64,000 nt of DNA from Lethocerus indicus (taxonomy: Eukaryota; Arthropoda; Insecta; Hemiptera; Belostomatidae): contig JACDQD010000102.1 of NCBI GenBank assembly GCA_019843655.1, forward strand, positions 5,837,501 through 5,901,500. The letters are read 5' to 3'. A model generated the notes under the pieces. The model saw only the letters and a program-made list of their open reading frames with translations. It had not been told where the DNA came from and ran no database searches. Shown in pieces: positions 37,522-49,197 of the stretch; the first letter of the stretch is position 1, and each line of letters starts with the position of its first letter. The position numbers and the translations under genes are program-made.

Positions 37522-37651
37522 ATGAGTCATTACTGCCTGGCTCGGTTCCGTAACGACGATATTCGACAAGTGTTCGCCGGCAAATTGCTTTCGGCCAGGA
37601 ATTACGAGTACAGGTTTTGGCTCGTCCCCACCACCACCACCATCACCGCAG
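37522..37651 (+). CDS. Candidate coding exon with strong donor, unrecognised
   Basis: An ATG at 37,522 opens MSHYCLARFRNDDIRQ..., 43 codons ending ...FWLVPTTTTITA plus one base before GCAG|GTAGGT; a second donor, GTAG|GTAAGT, lies 4 bases on (GT at 37,656). Unspliced, the frame stops at TAA two codons later. Codons have a mixed, GC-leaning third position and the residue mix (charged, aromatic, Cys/Tyr) looks protein-like until the Thr run encoded by (CCA)5 at 37,628-37,642. I recognise no domain. The ATG could also be internal, with an upstream acceptor not identified. A CpG-rich regulatory block is the main alternative. Confidence 0.22.
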
Positions 37652-37659
37652 GTAGGTAA

Positions 37660-40600
37660 GTGATTATAGTTATTAAATAATTATACCCGCCGGCCCTGTA
37701 CTCTGAATCGCCCAGTCGGGCCAGCGTTGGCAAATTTACAGACCGTTTGTCACCAGACTTCCATAAGACACGTCCGTTTCCGACTGTTAATTACAGGTTT
37801 CGTGTGTCCTGTAATATCCCGCCAGCATGTCCGTAACCCGAGTAGAACACTCCCGATAGCACTAAACACTCCCAGCCAGAAATATGATGACCGTTCCGAT
37901 CTTTTCTGGCACAGATCCACACGAAAGGAACACATTCATTTCCAATATTTTTTGACGTTTTTCTTCCACACCGGCGGTTGAATAATAAACGGGGAGGGCT
38001 CCGCGGTCGAAACGTCAGTAATACAATTTCGCTTCGGCGCCGTCGTATAAATTTATAATTATTAAATACGAGCGCTAATGGTACCATCCTTTTTTGTGCA
38101 CAAAACAAAATTGTAATTAAAAATTCTCCGGTCTAAACCCGCCTAACAACGACAGAGACATCAAGTGTCAAGTGCACGCATTTTTTTCAGTAAAATACTT
38201 AATTTATTTATGCCTTAAATCTCCTGCTTGAAATAAGATAAAAACGGTTAAAACTTGGGCTTTAGTAATTCGGTTTTCATAATATAAGTTTAATTTTTAG
38301 TAGAAGCGATCATTAATTACGGGATTTGATAGCGACAATTTTTTACGGAGCTATTCCCACAAATCATCAAATTCTAATCACAACTAGTCGTTAGTGATTA
38401 TAGTTCTTAAAATTCCACGTCCACAGCAATATCGCTTGTCGGATTGAAAATCATCCAATCCGAATTTTAGTTTCTCAGAGCCGGACGTTGGCGAATGAAG
38501 TGCTGCTACTAGCGATTACAACCTCCTGAGTACTCCTGACTGAAAAAAATAATACAGGTTAGAACTTCGGTGCCAAAGCGATCGTAATTGTGGACTGAAA
38601 CTACACTGTTAAACACCCAAACCAATGTCCATATATTTTATTCAACACCTGCGCTAGCATCACCGACGACGGTAATGTATTCGGAACCCGTGTTGAATAC
38701 TAAAACGGGATCGCAGTATAGGCTTATTGGTTCGAAAATGTCAAACGTACAAACCCGGAGGCCTATATAAGCTGAAAAAATGTATAGCAGTTCAGTGTTA
38801 GAGCTCGGGCACGGCCAAGAACTTTTTTCTTAAGAAAGGTCGCACGATTGTGTCTCGACCCCCAAATACACTTTCACCCGTCCGCTCGGTTCGGACAGCG
38901 CGGACAGCCGAGGACACGCGGCAATGAATCATCGGCGGACGCCGATTGTAGGCTCAATAATTAATAGCGCCACGTCTCAGACTACCGCCATTATCGATTG
39001 GGCCGCCCTCCTTAAGTAGGTTTAGCTCTCGGGCTAAGCCTTCCCGAGGGGACCTGTCGGCAATGACGTCCCTCGATAAGAATAACAAATTGAAACGGTG
39101 ATTTCACTCGGTTATAATGCGCGGTCGGGACAACGCATTTTCTATGAGACCCCTTCTGGGGCTTGTTTTTTTTCATTCTACCGGCCCATCCGAACCGAAC
39201 TGGGTCGTATCTCAAGTTCTTTTATCCATCATTCGTGAATACTTTGTACGAGTGATTCAACTAATTTGATAAAAGCTAACGTAAGATACATATATGATGT
39301 TCACTCTAATCAATCCGCCTCCTTTTGCAATAAACCTTCTTTACATCCGACGCCTCTGGGAAAATTTAATTTTTTATTTTTTTAATGGAATAATCTGGCT
39401 TCAAGGAGAAAATTGGAAAGAACTTAAGGTCGACCGATCCGTCTTGACCCGACCTTCGTAGGGGTTCATGAAATATGCACTTGAACACAGACACACACAC
39501 ATAAAGCGAGCTCACACACTTGCACAACCCCCTAACAGAGAGTTACGACGGAGCAATGATAAGCTGCTGCATCAGATCCTGAAGCTTCATATCCACGCAG
39601 CGATTTATGTAATTGGGGATAACTGAGTAATTGTTTCCCGAAGCTTGTAAAGATCAAACGGCCGGAGCAAGGCGCCATAATGAAAATTAAACTCACGGTT
39701 TATTTTTACATCACAGCACTGAATAATCAATTCATCACACACGTCTCTTATCATATATCTGTCTGACTGTATATAAAGCCCGATTAAAGTACCGGAAATC
39801 AGTTTTTCTGTATTCCAATTACAATTACTGTAGGCGGTACAACTACAGTTGTTGGTACACATTTCCGAGTATCATAATTGAAAATTATTAAAAATTGTTC
39901 AACTAACATAAAATTATTGACACAATTTAATCATCTTACCTTAAGTTTCCGAATTCCAGACAAAGACACACGCGATTTTTTATTCAATTAAACGTAACAT
40001 TTGAATATATTTATATCGGCCGCTTCTACAATTTAAACGCACAGACATTAATGAACTATGCTCTACATTAATTATTTCAGTATTTAATTGGAGTATAGTA
40101 CTTCTCTGTATACGCCTCGTCGTATCCGTTTTCCCGGTCCATTTGGGTCTCATACTCTCATTGGATCATATAGTTCGAATAATATTCGGAACATCGAAGA
40201 CGAGAGTCGCAGTGGGAGTCCGTGAAAATTCCGGACGTCCCTCAGAAACGCGTATAACCGAAACGCGATTCGTCCGGGAGGGAAACGGGAATTAATTTCC
40301 GGGTGGGGTCGCGTCCTTTGAAAGGCGGACGCTTGGGACAATTAGGACGCCGGGATAGCCGGGCCGCTGCCAAATACAGCCGGTTTAGTATCAACCGACG
40401 CCTTTCTTATTCCAACTCGACTCGAAGGGCGACCACAACGTTATCCGCTTTTCGGGGCTCATTGCCGTCCAGTAAGGAAGGCGTCCGATGTCAAAATAAA
40501 TAAATAACAGGCCTACTTCACGACTTGATGCTTCGATCGGCTAGTATCTTAATTGTACAATAAACTTAATTTCACTCGTCCCTTTATTTCCCGTCTAGTT

Positions 40601-43600
40601 CGGTTTTGGAATACACGGGTTGAGGGCCTATATTCACGTTAGAAATTTGAAATTTTCTATAAAAAAACAATGTAATATCCGATAATTTCCTTAGCCTCGT
40701 AGAACAATTTTGTTTAATATATAACCTGACCGTTTGTGCTGTCGGGCTAATTATTTTTCCCCTGATTTTATTTAATTGTATTCAAAAATCAATCGCATAC
40801 TTTGAATAGCCAATCGTAGCCAATAAATGCGGAAATTTAGTTCTGACGGGTTTGTTATTAATGAATATTTCATTTGGGTCTAAAGTTTAATTTAAAAAAT
40901 GTATTTAAACGAGAGAAATTGGTTAAAAATTAAATTATCCCATAATCTGATTTCCGTACTTCCGAAGAGCCGGCAGTTTCTGGGGCCGCTGAACTAATCA
41001 AGTTCTTTTTTTGACCCTCCCTCAGTTCGATTATGCGCATTCGACTGATTAAAACCGGATCATAATTGTCTTCTTCTAATTTTCCGGTCCGCGTCGGTAA
41101 AACGGGATTCACAAAGCCGGGCTTTCAGAGCCGGGACTAGAGTTAATCTGGAGGAAATAAAGGTGGGCGGGGGCTGTGAAGGAAGGCCGCTCAAAATGAG
41201 ACGCCACCAAACCATCAGCCTTATTTTCCTCTCTTGGACAGACCAATGGACTCTCGTTTGTTTCTTTCTTCCGGGAAACTTGGGTAAAAAAATATCAAGC
41301 CACGGCTGTAACAAAACAATTAACTCCGTTCACCTATCGTACATTTTATTCTGCGTTATTATCCCGAATGGTAACACTTCGGCGATAGCGTAAGATTGGC
41401 TGCGTGTTAAGATTGATCTCACTGTTGTCAGTTTAAGAATAATTTACTTTATGAACTCCGCCCGGCGTTAAGCCAAATTCCCTCTAAGCCCCCGACACAG
41501 GAACTCTAAGAGGCCCTGGTATCTGTTGGAACTTGGTAATTAACGAAGGCCCTGTTGTTGTAGCCGACCCTCTTGTAAATCCTTCGAATAAACGCTAGGC
41601 CCTCCGCCCCTTTGTCCCTAAGTATGCAGTGCCGGACCACAAGTTGTCAGTATACACTGCATAATGTTATACGTGGCGGTACGCCCAGTACGAATTGGTT
41701 CAATTAGGATTTCATAACATCTTGTCCTCTGTTTTGTCGGATAACACGAGATTGGCACACAATAAATATGTATAAATGAGGTGCAAAAAAATGAGCTTTG
41801 CTATTATTTAGAAGGAATCTCTCGATAATTATTTTGCTCTCGTTGGCGGTTTTGAATACCATCCTCTGTAATTATTTAGGACGTTGTCAATATGGTACAT
41901 CAATAATGTTAGCTGCGGAAATTCGATTCCCAGAACCGAAGAAGTTCTTCTTCTTTTAGGACTGTTGAAAGTGCCCATGATCTTTTATTCATTATGGTTT
42001 TACACCGTGGCCGGTAAGTCCTCCGAGGATGCAACGGCGTAGGTTGTAGCGGCTTGAAATCTAATACCCGCCGATACCTGTGCGGAATAGGAATGCCGCT
42101 TTCCATTTGTGGTTTCACCTGGGCTCACTCATAATCCCGCCTTACAACCGCGTCGGATTAGCCTTGACGAGAGAAGCATTACCCTCTCGGTAAGTTGGAA
42201 AACTTCATCCGAACGCCGATTTGACGTTTACTGCATCACTCTCGCACACCTTTATATACCTCCAACAATAATTGTGTTTCGAACACTGCGAGAAAAGCGT
42301 GCAGCAAATAAGTTCTACTTGTATGAATGAAAATCCCGCTATGCATCAGTTTTAGTAATGAAGGGCCGACTGAATATTAATAAATTTAAAAATTATTACT
42401 TGAAACAAAATACTATATTATTCTTATTGCGCGAGAAACGATTCAGGAAGTGGATCCGGTGCGAACGACCCGTATGTACCCGGAAGTGAAACTATAATCT
42501 GATTTTACAGATCAGAAATTTTTTTTAAACGTGCGGGTATTTTTACGTTCGAATAGGAACTGTTTGCCGAAAGCAAAACAATATTTTACATTGACTCACT
42601 TGGGCGTCTCTGACATTGATTCAGGCCTTGCTCTAGTTATTCTTTTAAACATTATTTACGGCAAGATACTGAAGAAAACAGCACATACACTATGTAACTG
42701 TCAACTGTAGAACAGCACGTTGAAACCGAAACAAGTGACAAAAGACGTGATCGGTCAAGACACATGTTGTAGACACGGATTAATACTGGAAGATATAGGA
42801 CTCGGTTCGAGAAAATGTTCGAAAAAATGTACGAAAAAAATTTCTCATGTCAAAATACCATATAAATTATTATACGGCTAACAACAAAGCCGAATACCCA
42901 ACGTATGAATAGTTCACATTCCTTCTCAGAATTGAAGGCAGTCTTGAATAAATCAATTGGGCGATCCATGTGGAATGGATATCGTTCCTTTCCATTTGGG
43001 TATAAAAAACTTGGGATGCCTCGGACGTACTGCATTCCAAATAAACGCTTAGGTTTGAAAAGTCAAATTTTGCTGTAGTTCATGCATCCTTCATATATCG
43101 AGCCATTCCTTTATTTTATTTCTCCTTTAAACTTCGATTTAGACTCGTGAAGTTGATTCGGAAACATTCTTCTTCCGCCATGTACCGCGGGAATCTCAAT
43201 TTCATAAATCAAAAGGTCAAAAATTGCGTGATGTCAGTTTCTCCCTAATTTACCGACGGAACGCCAATGAAAATGGTGCGAATCCAAAACTGGCAGTAAA
43301 TTATAGTTAATATATTTATGTTTACGTCAATTCCTATCAATAATGGGGTTTCCTTGGTGGTTAACGCACCATTAAGCAGTTCTTCGTTCGCCCCATTATT
43401 AATCGGATCCTTACTGAGCGCTGCACGAAACAGAAAAGTGATGAAACCAAAGAGGTGTGAACGTAAAGCTACGTGAGCGATGTTACCGCCGATGTTGGCG
43501 TTATTAACTCCAATAATGGGAGCTTAAATTAAACAATCGCGGGTCCATTCGTCCGGCTCTCGTGCGGAACGCGTTTCAGAAGAGAAAACCTGCGCGGGGT

Positions 43601-44664
43601 TTTCGTAGATAAGCGGCAATACAATTGCGGGACACGTCGGTCCATTCCGGTTTATAGTTTCGGAAAGACCTCCGAACAAATAAAGAACGTCGCCACTCGA
43701 ATCGAAATGCGATCGTTTTAATTTGGCTCACCCTTACTCGGGCCTCGGTTTTATACCTCCCACACCCGGGGCGAAATTCGTATCTCGCCCGGTTTGTTGG
43801 GAGAAGAAATGAGGAATGGGGTACGGTGCATAGGGGAAAAATAGACAGGAGGAACGGGAAGAAATACTATTCGACTCAGTCCAGGATAAACAATTTATCG
43901 GGACGATTTATTAAAACCGATTCCCCGCCCAGTTTCACACCTTAAACAGATATTCTGGCGCCTGTGAATTCTGAACTCCCGTTCAATTTCCCCGCGTTGT
44001 TTTCGGTTCGATAGCGTGTATTTGCATTTTATTATCGCCGGATTAATTCATTCCGCCCGTTTTGCTCGCGGTGGGTGTTCAATTAAACGGCTGGTTAAGT
44101 TTGGGTGGAGCCATCCCGCTGATGAATACTCCCCCGGCCGCTGCTGCTCTATTAGATTAAAAACGCTGCTAGTCAGTTATTGGATCCGGTTGGCGGTGGT
44201 AGAAATCGTAATTCTGTTTGGGCACAATGTCGCAGATAATAGTTTGTTTCTCCGAAGAGCATATTCATGGGTGTTACAGTATAGTACGACTGGCGATTGC
44301 GGAAACTGAAGCTGTATTCGGCTGATTTCGCCATCCATATTGGCTCTCGTGTTTGCCTAAGGCGCGCCAAACAGAATTGAATGAACTTGAAATAATAACT
44401 TCGGGAATTTATAGTAGGTGAACCCATTTAAAGTAACCCAACCCACACGCAAATGACCACCAGATTATTTGGAAAAATCCGAAGCTCATCGCGTCATTTT
44501 CTTTACCCCTTCACATACAAAAAGGAAGATAGGCGTCTGATAGAATATGATGCTGACGGCTTGTTATGAAATAAAATAACGTTATGAGGAAGACAAATGA
44601 GAAGATTGGCTATTGGATGCTGCATTCTCAATGTGAACAAGTAAAAAACATAATAAATTTATAT
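37660..44664. other. Non-coding stretch, no supported gene
   Basis: CpG-richer patches lie at 37,690-38,060, 38,850-39,200, 40,150-40,490, 41,090-41,280 and 43,540-44,200. An octamer ATTTGCAT is at 44,020-44,027. The frame at 42,109-42,330 has a GTAAGT in it at 42,190 but no other exon-like property. A short CA run lies at about 39,488-39,501. No RNA gene or mobile-element ends were seen. Confidence 0.5.
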
Positions 44665-44686
44665 ATTAGTAATTTAAATTACTAAT
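44665..44686. repeat. 22-bp perfect AT-rich palindrome
   Basis: ATTAGTAATTT followed by its exact reverse complement AAATTACTAAT. It contains two TAAT/ATTA homeodomain cores per side. AT-rich palindromes arise readily, but 22 perfect bases is longer than others in the window. Confidence 0.7.
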
Positions 44687-45107
44687 TACAATCTGCGGTT
44701 AAGCTTTACATAAGTTATATAAATTCGTTTCATAATTTTATTTCTGTCGTTTCGTTTTCTACTTTCGTCATTTACTCGTTTTTTCCAATGTGTTGCAATA
44801 AATTTTGCTACGATTCAGTAATTTAAATTTTTATAGCGGGCATTTCATAGAGTCAGTCCGTGTTAATTCGTCCAGCGCCCGGTTATGACTTGCGTGCAAC
44901 GCCGCTAAGTTTAATCGTTCCTTACACGGCCAGTGAATTTATCACTGGGTTCGGAAATAAATTCCTGTATAAGCACCGGTCCACCGCGATTAGATTGTCA
45001 GCGGCTTTTATTACCTCGCAGTCCGCAGTTTTTATCCGTTTTGTGATCGCCAGTAGGCCCTGTAGAAAACAGAGAAGTCATATTCTTATTGTCGCTTTCT
45101 ACGGTAG

Positions 45108-45238
45108 TCGCGAACCGAGCCACCGTACTCGTAAATAACTTCTGCGCTAAAGGTATGAGCTTTTCGCTCGAGCTTAAGTTCATGTCTCCAGCTACACCTA
45201 TACATGTCACCCTACGTGAGAACGGTATCATTAAGTCG
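45108..45238 (+). CDS. Candidate internal coding exon, unrecognised
   Basis: A frame open from 45,089 reads through ...NNFCAKGMSFSLELKF and MSPATPIHVTLRENGIIKS to TCG|GTGAGT (GT at 45,239-45,240), a good donor. A possible acceptor is the T-rich run ending in ACGGTAG at 45,107. Unspliced, the frame continues 27 codons to a stop after 45,316. The peptide has the alternating hydrophobic pattern of beta strands and a balanced composition, unlike most frames here. I considered checkpoint-clamp-like proteins but cannot support any family. The acceptor is uncertain and upstream exons are not identified. Confidence 0.22.
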
Positions 45239-48200
45239 GTGAGTTTTATTTACTCTAGAAAAAAAACTGTGGATGAAGAATGTATCTTGAGGTACTTGAG
45301 CTCAAGAGTAGCTCTTTAGCCCGATTACACTCTAGATTTCGGTTGTTCTTGGCAAGTTAAAATTTTCGTTTTAATACCATTATGAGTTTCGCCTTGAAAA
45401 TATCTGTGCGGTATTCTCCGGTAGTGCCGCTTTGTCTATGGGCGAATTTAAAAGTGTTCGAACTACAGAGAATCGACTTGGACAACTCGGGTTCGACAGC
45501 ATTCGGGAATCGAACCCGAACCGCACCTGTGCCAGAGATATATGGTATTGGGCCGGCCCAAGTTTCACATATTGCCTTTTTGGAAGGCGTCATTCACGGT
45601 ATAAATTTATGCCGCGAGTATTATAACCTGAAGGGGTTATATTTCAGCCGCCGGTCCAAACCGCCGCTGTCGCCTTCTACCGGACAGATGCCCTTTTTAA
45701 ATGATGCACTTCATCGTTTTCAGGACGATTCAGGACGTCCACTACAAAGATGATTCCTTATTCTCAATAATGTTGAAATCGATTGGCAAACTTTGGGGCC
45801 AAAATATTTTTTTCCCAACAAATTCTCGTGGCTCTCACTTCGCTCTATTCATGGTGTTATTAATACAACGAATCATTTAAGAAAAGGAAAGTAATTTCAA
45901 TTGTTTAACTGGAGAAGTGTTCAGAGCGTTCGAGGAATGTCGGCCTTTTGCGAATTCAATCCTCGTCTTGTTTCCAGTGTCGAACGGAAATGATCGGAGG
46001 TTCGTGTAAACCGCTATCGGCGGCGTTACCCACCCGAAAAGTTCTCTTCGAACACTCGTTTCTTTCGTCATTCTTGTGTCGAACCGAAGAATTGTGCGAT
46101 AACACTTGTGCCACTGTTTTATTTCAGTGGCGCCCCGAAGGCATGCGGTTAATGGAGCGCGGCGTGGCGTGCCATTAAGCAATCATAGGCCTCGGCTAGT
46201 TGGCGGGGAACGCGCGCACAATCAAAGTTTTTATTTTGTAGTAATACGGCTGAAATAGTAGTTCTATTAAAGTGTTTCCTTAATAGACTACCCGGCGCCC
46301 GAACCCCCCGGTGGAAGCGAACTTTTTTCAAAAGTTATTAAGGGGCGACGTCACGGATGAAATTTTTGGCTCGGTTCTAGGTGTAATAAGTTACAATGTT
46401 TTTTACTTCAGTCCCAACATAAATTCGCTTAATAGAATCGTTACTTCTTAGAATTGAATTCCTTCAGCTCGGCGTTCTTCCCCATCATCGGCTAAGAGGA
46501 TTTGAACTAAACTCAATTAACTTTGGTTAATGTGTCTTCTTCATAATAGCAAGCTGTCCAGCTTCCCTCCTCTCCTGGCTCGCTTCGTCTGTTCTAGACC
46601 CCATCGCGAGGTCAATGCGATGTAAATTCCCTTCCAATTATTTATTACTTATTTGGTAACTTTTCTTTCCCCCAACTGGGACGGACTTTACGAATTATGT
46701 CTCCAAGATATTATGTGGCCCAAAGAAACCAACAAATATACAAATACATTTCATAATCGTAGTCGGCATTGCCGAGACAGGGACCGAACAAGTTACCACA
46801 GAAATTGTCTAATATACATTCTAGGTACATACACATATATACGGATTTAATCGATTGAAATAACGATATTCATTGTGTTCGTCGTATTTATTTAAATTTC
46901 GAATAACATGAGGAGGATTATAATAAAAATTTTGAATTTAACTTAAGGCAGGCTGTCGATTTCAAATGCGTTGAATTTGAAATTCTAAAATACTTTTAAG
47001 GGGGCTAATAATTGTCCTAAATGCGCAAGTAAAGTGTTGAAGTATTAACGGGGCATTAACAGTTGAGGAGTTTCTAGTTGTCCTAAGTTTCGATGTAGTC
47101 CCTCCTCACCCACCCCCCACATTTAGGGTTTCTCTGGATGGGACAAGAAGGAGTTTTCGGAGACGTCATCGGTGTATTGCATTATTTAACCTCCCTAGCC
47201 GGTCGATTCTGAATTCCGCTTAAAGTACAACAGCCGAGATGAGTATACCGGGTGGATATTGAACAGCAGGTATATAAGTTAGACTACATTTTTCTAAAGT
47301 GTATTACTATTTCTACCCACATCTGCTTTATCTATAAACACTGTTGACAATACCCGTGTACATTTACCGCAGGTATTGTACAGATTTATTTATCGGCTCA
47401 ATAGTTTGGCATATGTGATAAGACTCACATGACGTCTTACACTCGAAGTCGGACTGAACCCGGGCGAACAAGTATTTGTATGTTACATATCAAATTATCA
47501 AATACGGGGGCAAAAATCCTTCCAGTGTAGCTCGCTCAGGTTGCTTCCAAATACAGGAAAAATACCGTCGGGTCAACCCCTGCTAACTCGTGTTCTAATC
47601 ACAGTATTGAGCGACTTTCGCAATAATTAAATTTACAATTGCATTCTATAAATGGAGAGGATAAATTGCACAAGCAGCCGGGTGCAGGACGGGCGTATTC
47701 GTGAAAACTGGAGGCAGGGAATTGACTTCTTCTTATCGGTGAGGGAGCATGACCGGGGGTGCGAGCCGCCTTCGAGTTAATTGCTCGGCCAATTACGGGA
47801 GGCATGTCGTGATCGTCGTCCCTTTATTAGCAAATTGACAATTAATAGGGCGCCGCCTCCACCCCCCGTTGGGCGTGAGACAATGCAATCCGCACGGCGA
47901 CAGGCCACGTTCCCCCGGCCTATAAATATTGAAAGGCTTCGGTTGGCGCACTGCCGCGGCTGTAAATATCCGCGGCGAAAACAGAGAAAAACCAAGCGGA
48001 TTTCCTAGTCTCTCCTGTCCGCATGCCTATCTGACCGCCGGCGTTTATCCGAAGGATCTGCGGAATCGGTAAACAGAAAAGAAAAACAATAAGGCTGTAA
48101 TTTAATGTAATTTGAATAGGCTTTGAATTTTCTATTTCCCTGGTTGTTGGCTGATATTTATAAAATCGTTTGGCTTCATCGCGTAAGGCGTTCATAATGT

Positions 48201-49148
48201 TCAGTGCGAAACGATACGAATATCTGTCGCACAGTCGGCTTACATAAATTCTGAGCGTTAAATTATAATTCAAGTGGGGTATACCTGTGCCAAGGACAAG
48301 AATTTACATTAACAACTATTATCTGGTCATTTATTGAAAAGGCGAACCGACGCCAATGTATCTACCGGTCTGTGTGAGAATAACGATAATTATCCTTATT
48401 CCCGGATGGTGATGAATATATTTTTTTAAGAAACATAGGAGGAAAATTAAAAAATGTTTCTTTACCGATAACTTGGACAAGTCGGGTCGGACTGAAAGCC
48501 AACGCGGATAATCGTTTGTTAAACGATTGCTCGAGATTGTTCCGACACAGGAATAGAAGAAAACGAAATAAGAGAACCGCGTTACCATTTAGTTTCAAGC
48601 GTATTGTAGGCTCCGGGGCAAGTCACGTTTGATAGGCGTTCCCCTGAGACTAATGGGACAAAATGAATCTGAGCGAAACCGTTCGACGTTGAAATAAACG
48701 GTTTCCCTCTCATTTAAATTTCATTTGACATTTTATTTTTTTGTTAGCGGTAGTTCCAATATCTCACCCGGCGTTTCAGTAGGCCGATAAGCCTTTTCCC
48801 CCTCGCTTACATTTGCATAACTCTGGGCGGGACGAGGGCTTAATTGCAGCGGGACACACTGCAACGTTATTCTGTACTAGTCCGCTATTCCCAACCATCT
48901 CCAATCCATTCTTATTCTGCGATAACCTCCACGAATTATTTCTGAAGTATTTTTTTGATGGAATACTAATTTGATTGAAACTGTCGGTAGCATTGTCTTA
49001 TCTTCGCATCTGCTTTGTTCTTTATCCACTCGTATTATCCTCACCGGATTCGGTATCTCGCCGTCCTCAGTAGTATTTAGTACATACATCAAGAATATTT
49101 CCACACACATTTCCTATACAATTATAGCATAATTGTAAAAATAGATAC
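45239..49148. other. Non-coding stretch, no gene seen
   Basis: A tRNA T-arm-like hairpin (45,502-45,520, minus orientation) is discussed under rejected items. CpG-richer patches occur at 45,960-46,330 and 47,690-48,060. A perfect octamer lies at 48,811-48,818. No other structure stands out. Confidence 0.5.
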
Positions 49149-49197
49149 TATTGCAATATTAAGAGTTCCAGCTCTTAATATTAATCATATTGCAATA
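49149..49197. repeat. AT-rich imperfect hairpin
   Basis: AATATTAAGAG (49,155-49,165) and CTCTTAATATT (49,172-49,182) are perfect reverse complements around a 6-nt loop TTCCAG. An outer pair, TATTGCAAT (49,149-49,157) and ATTGCAATA (49,189-49,197), extends the stem if a 9-nt bulge is allowed on the right arm. The arrangement suits a small foldback remnant or a transcribed hairpin; it does not match any conserved microRNA I know. Confidence 0.55.

Noticed and set aside
42109..42190. Possible exon ending TCTCG|GTAAGT
   Set aside because: Donor is good, but there is no convincing acceptor and the 27-residue peptide has no distinctive features.
45502..45534. tRNA T-arm-like hairpin on the minus strand (stem TTCGGG/CCCGAA, loop AATCGAA on +; perfect B box GGTTCGATTCC)
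   Set aside because: The only A-box-like string (TGGCACAGGTG, minus) lies about 5 bases from it instead of 30 or more, and no acceptor, D or anticodon stems can be drawn. A chance hairpin is more likely than a tRNA.
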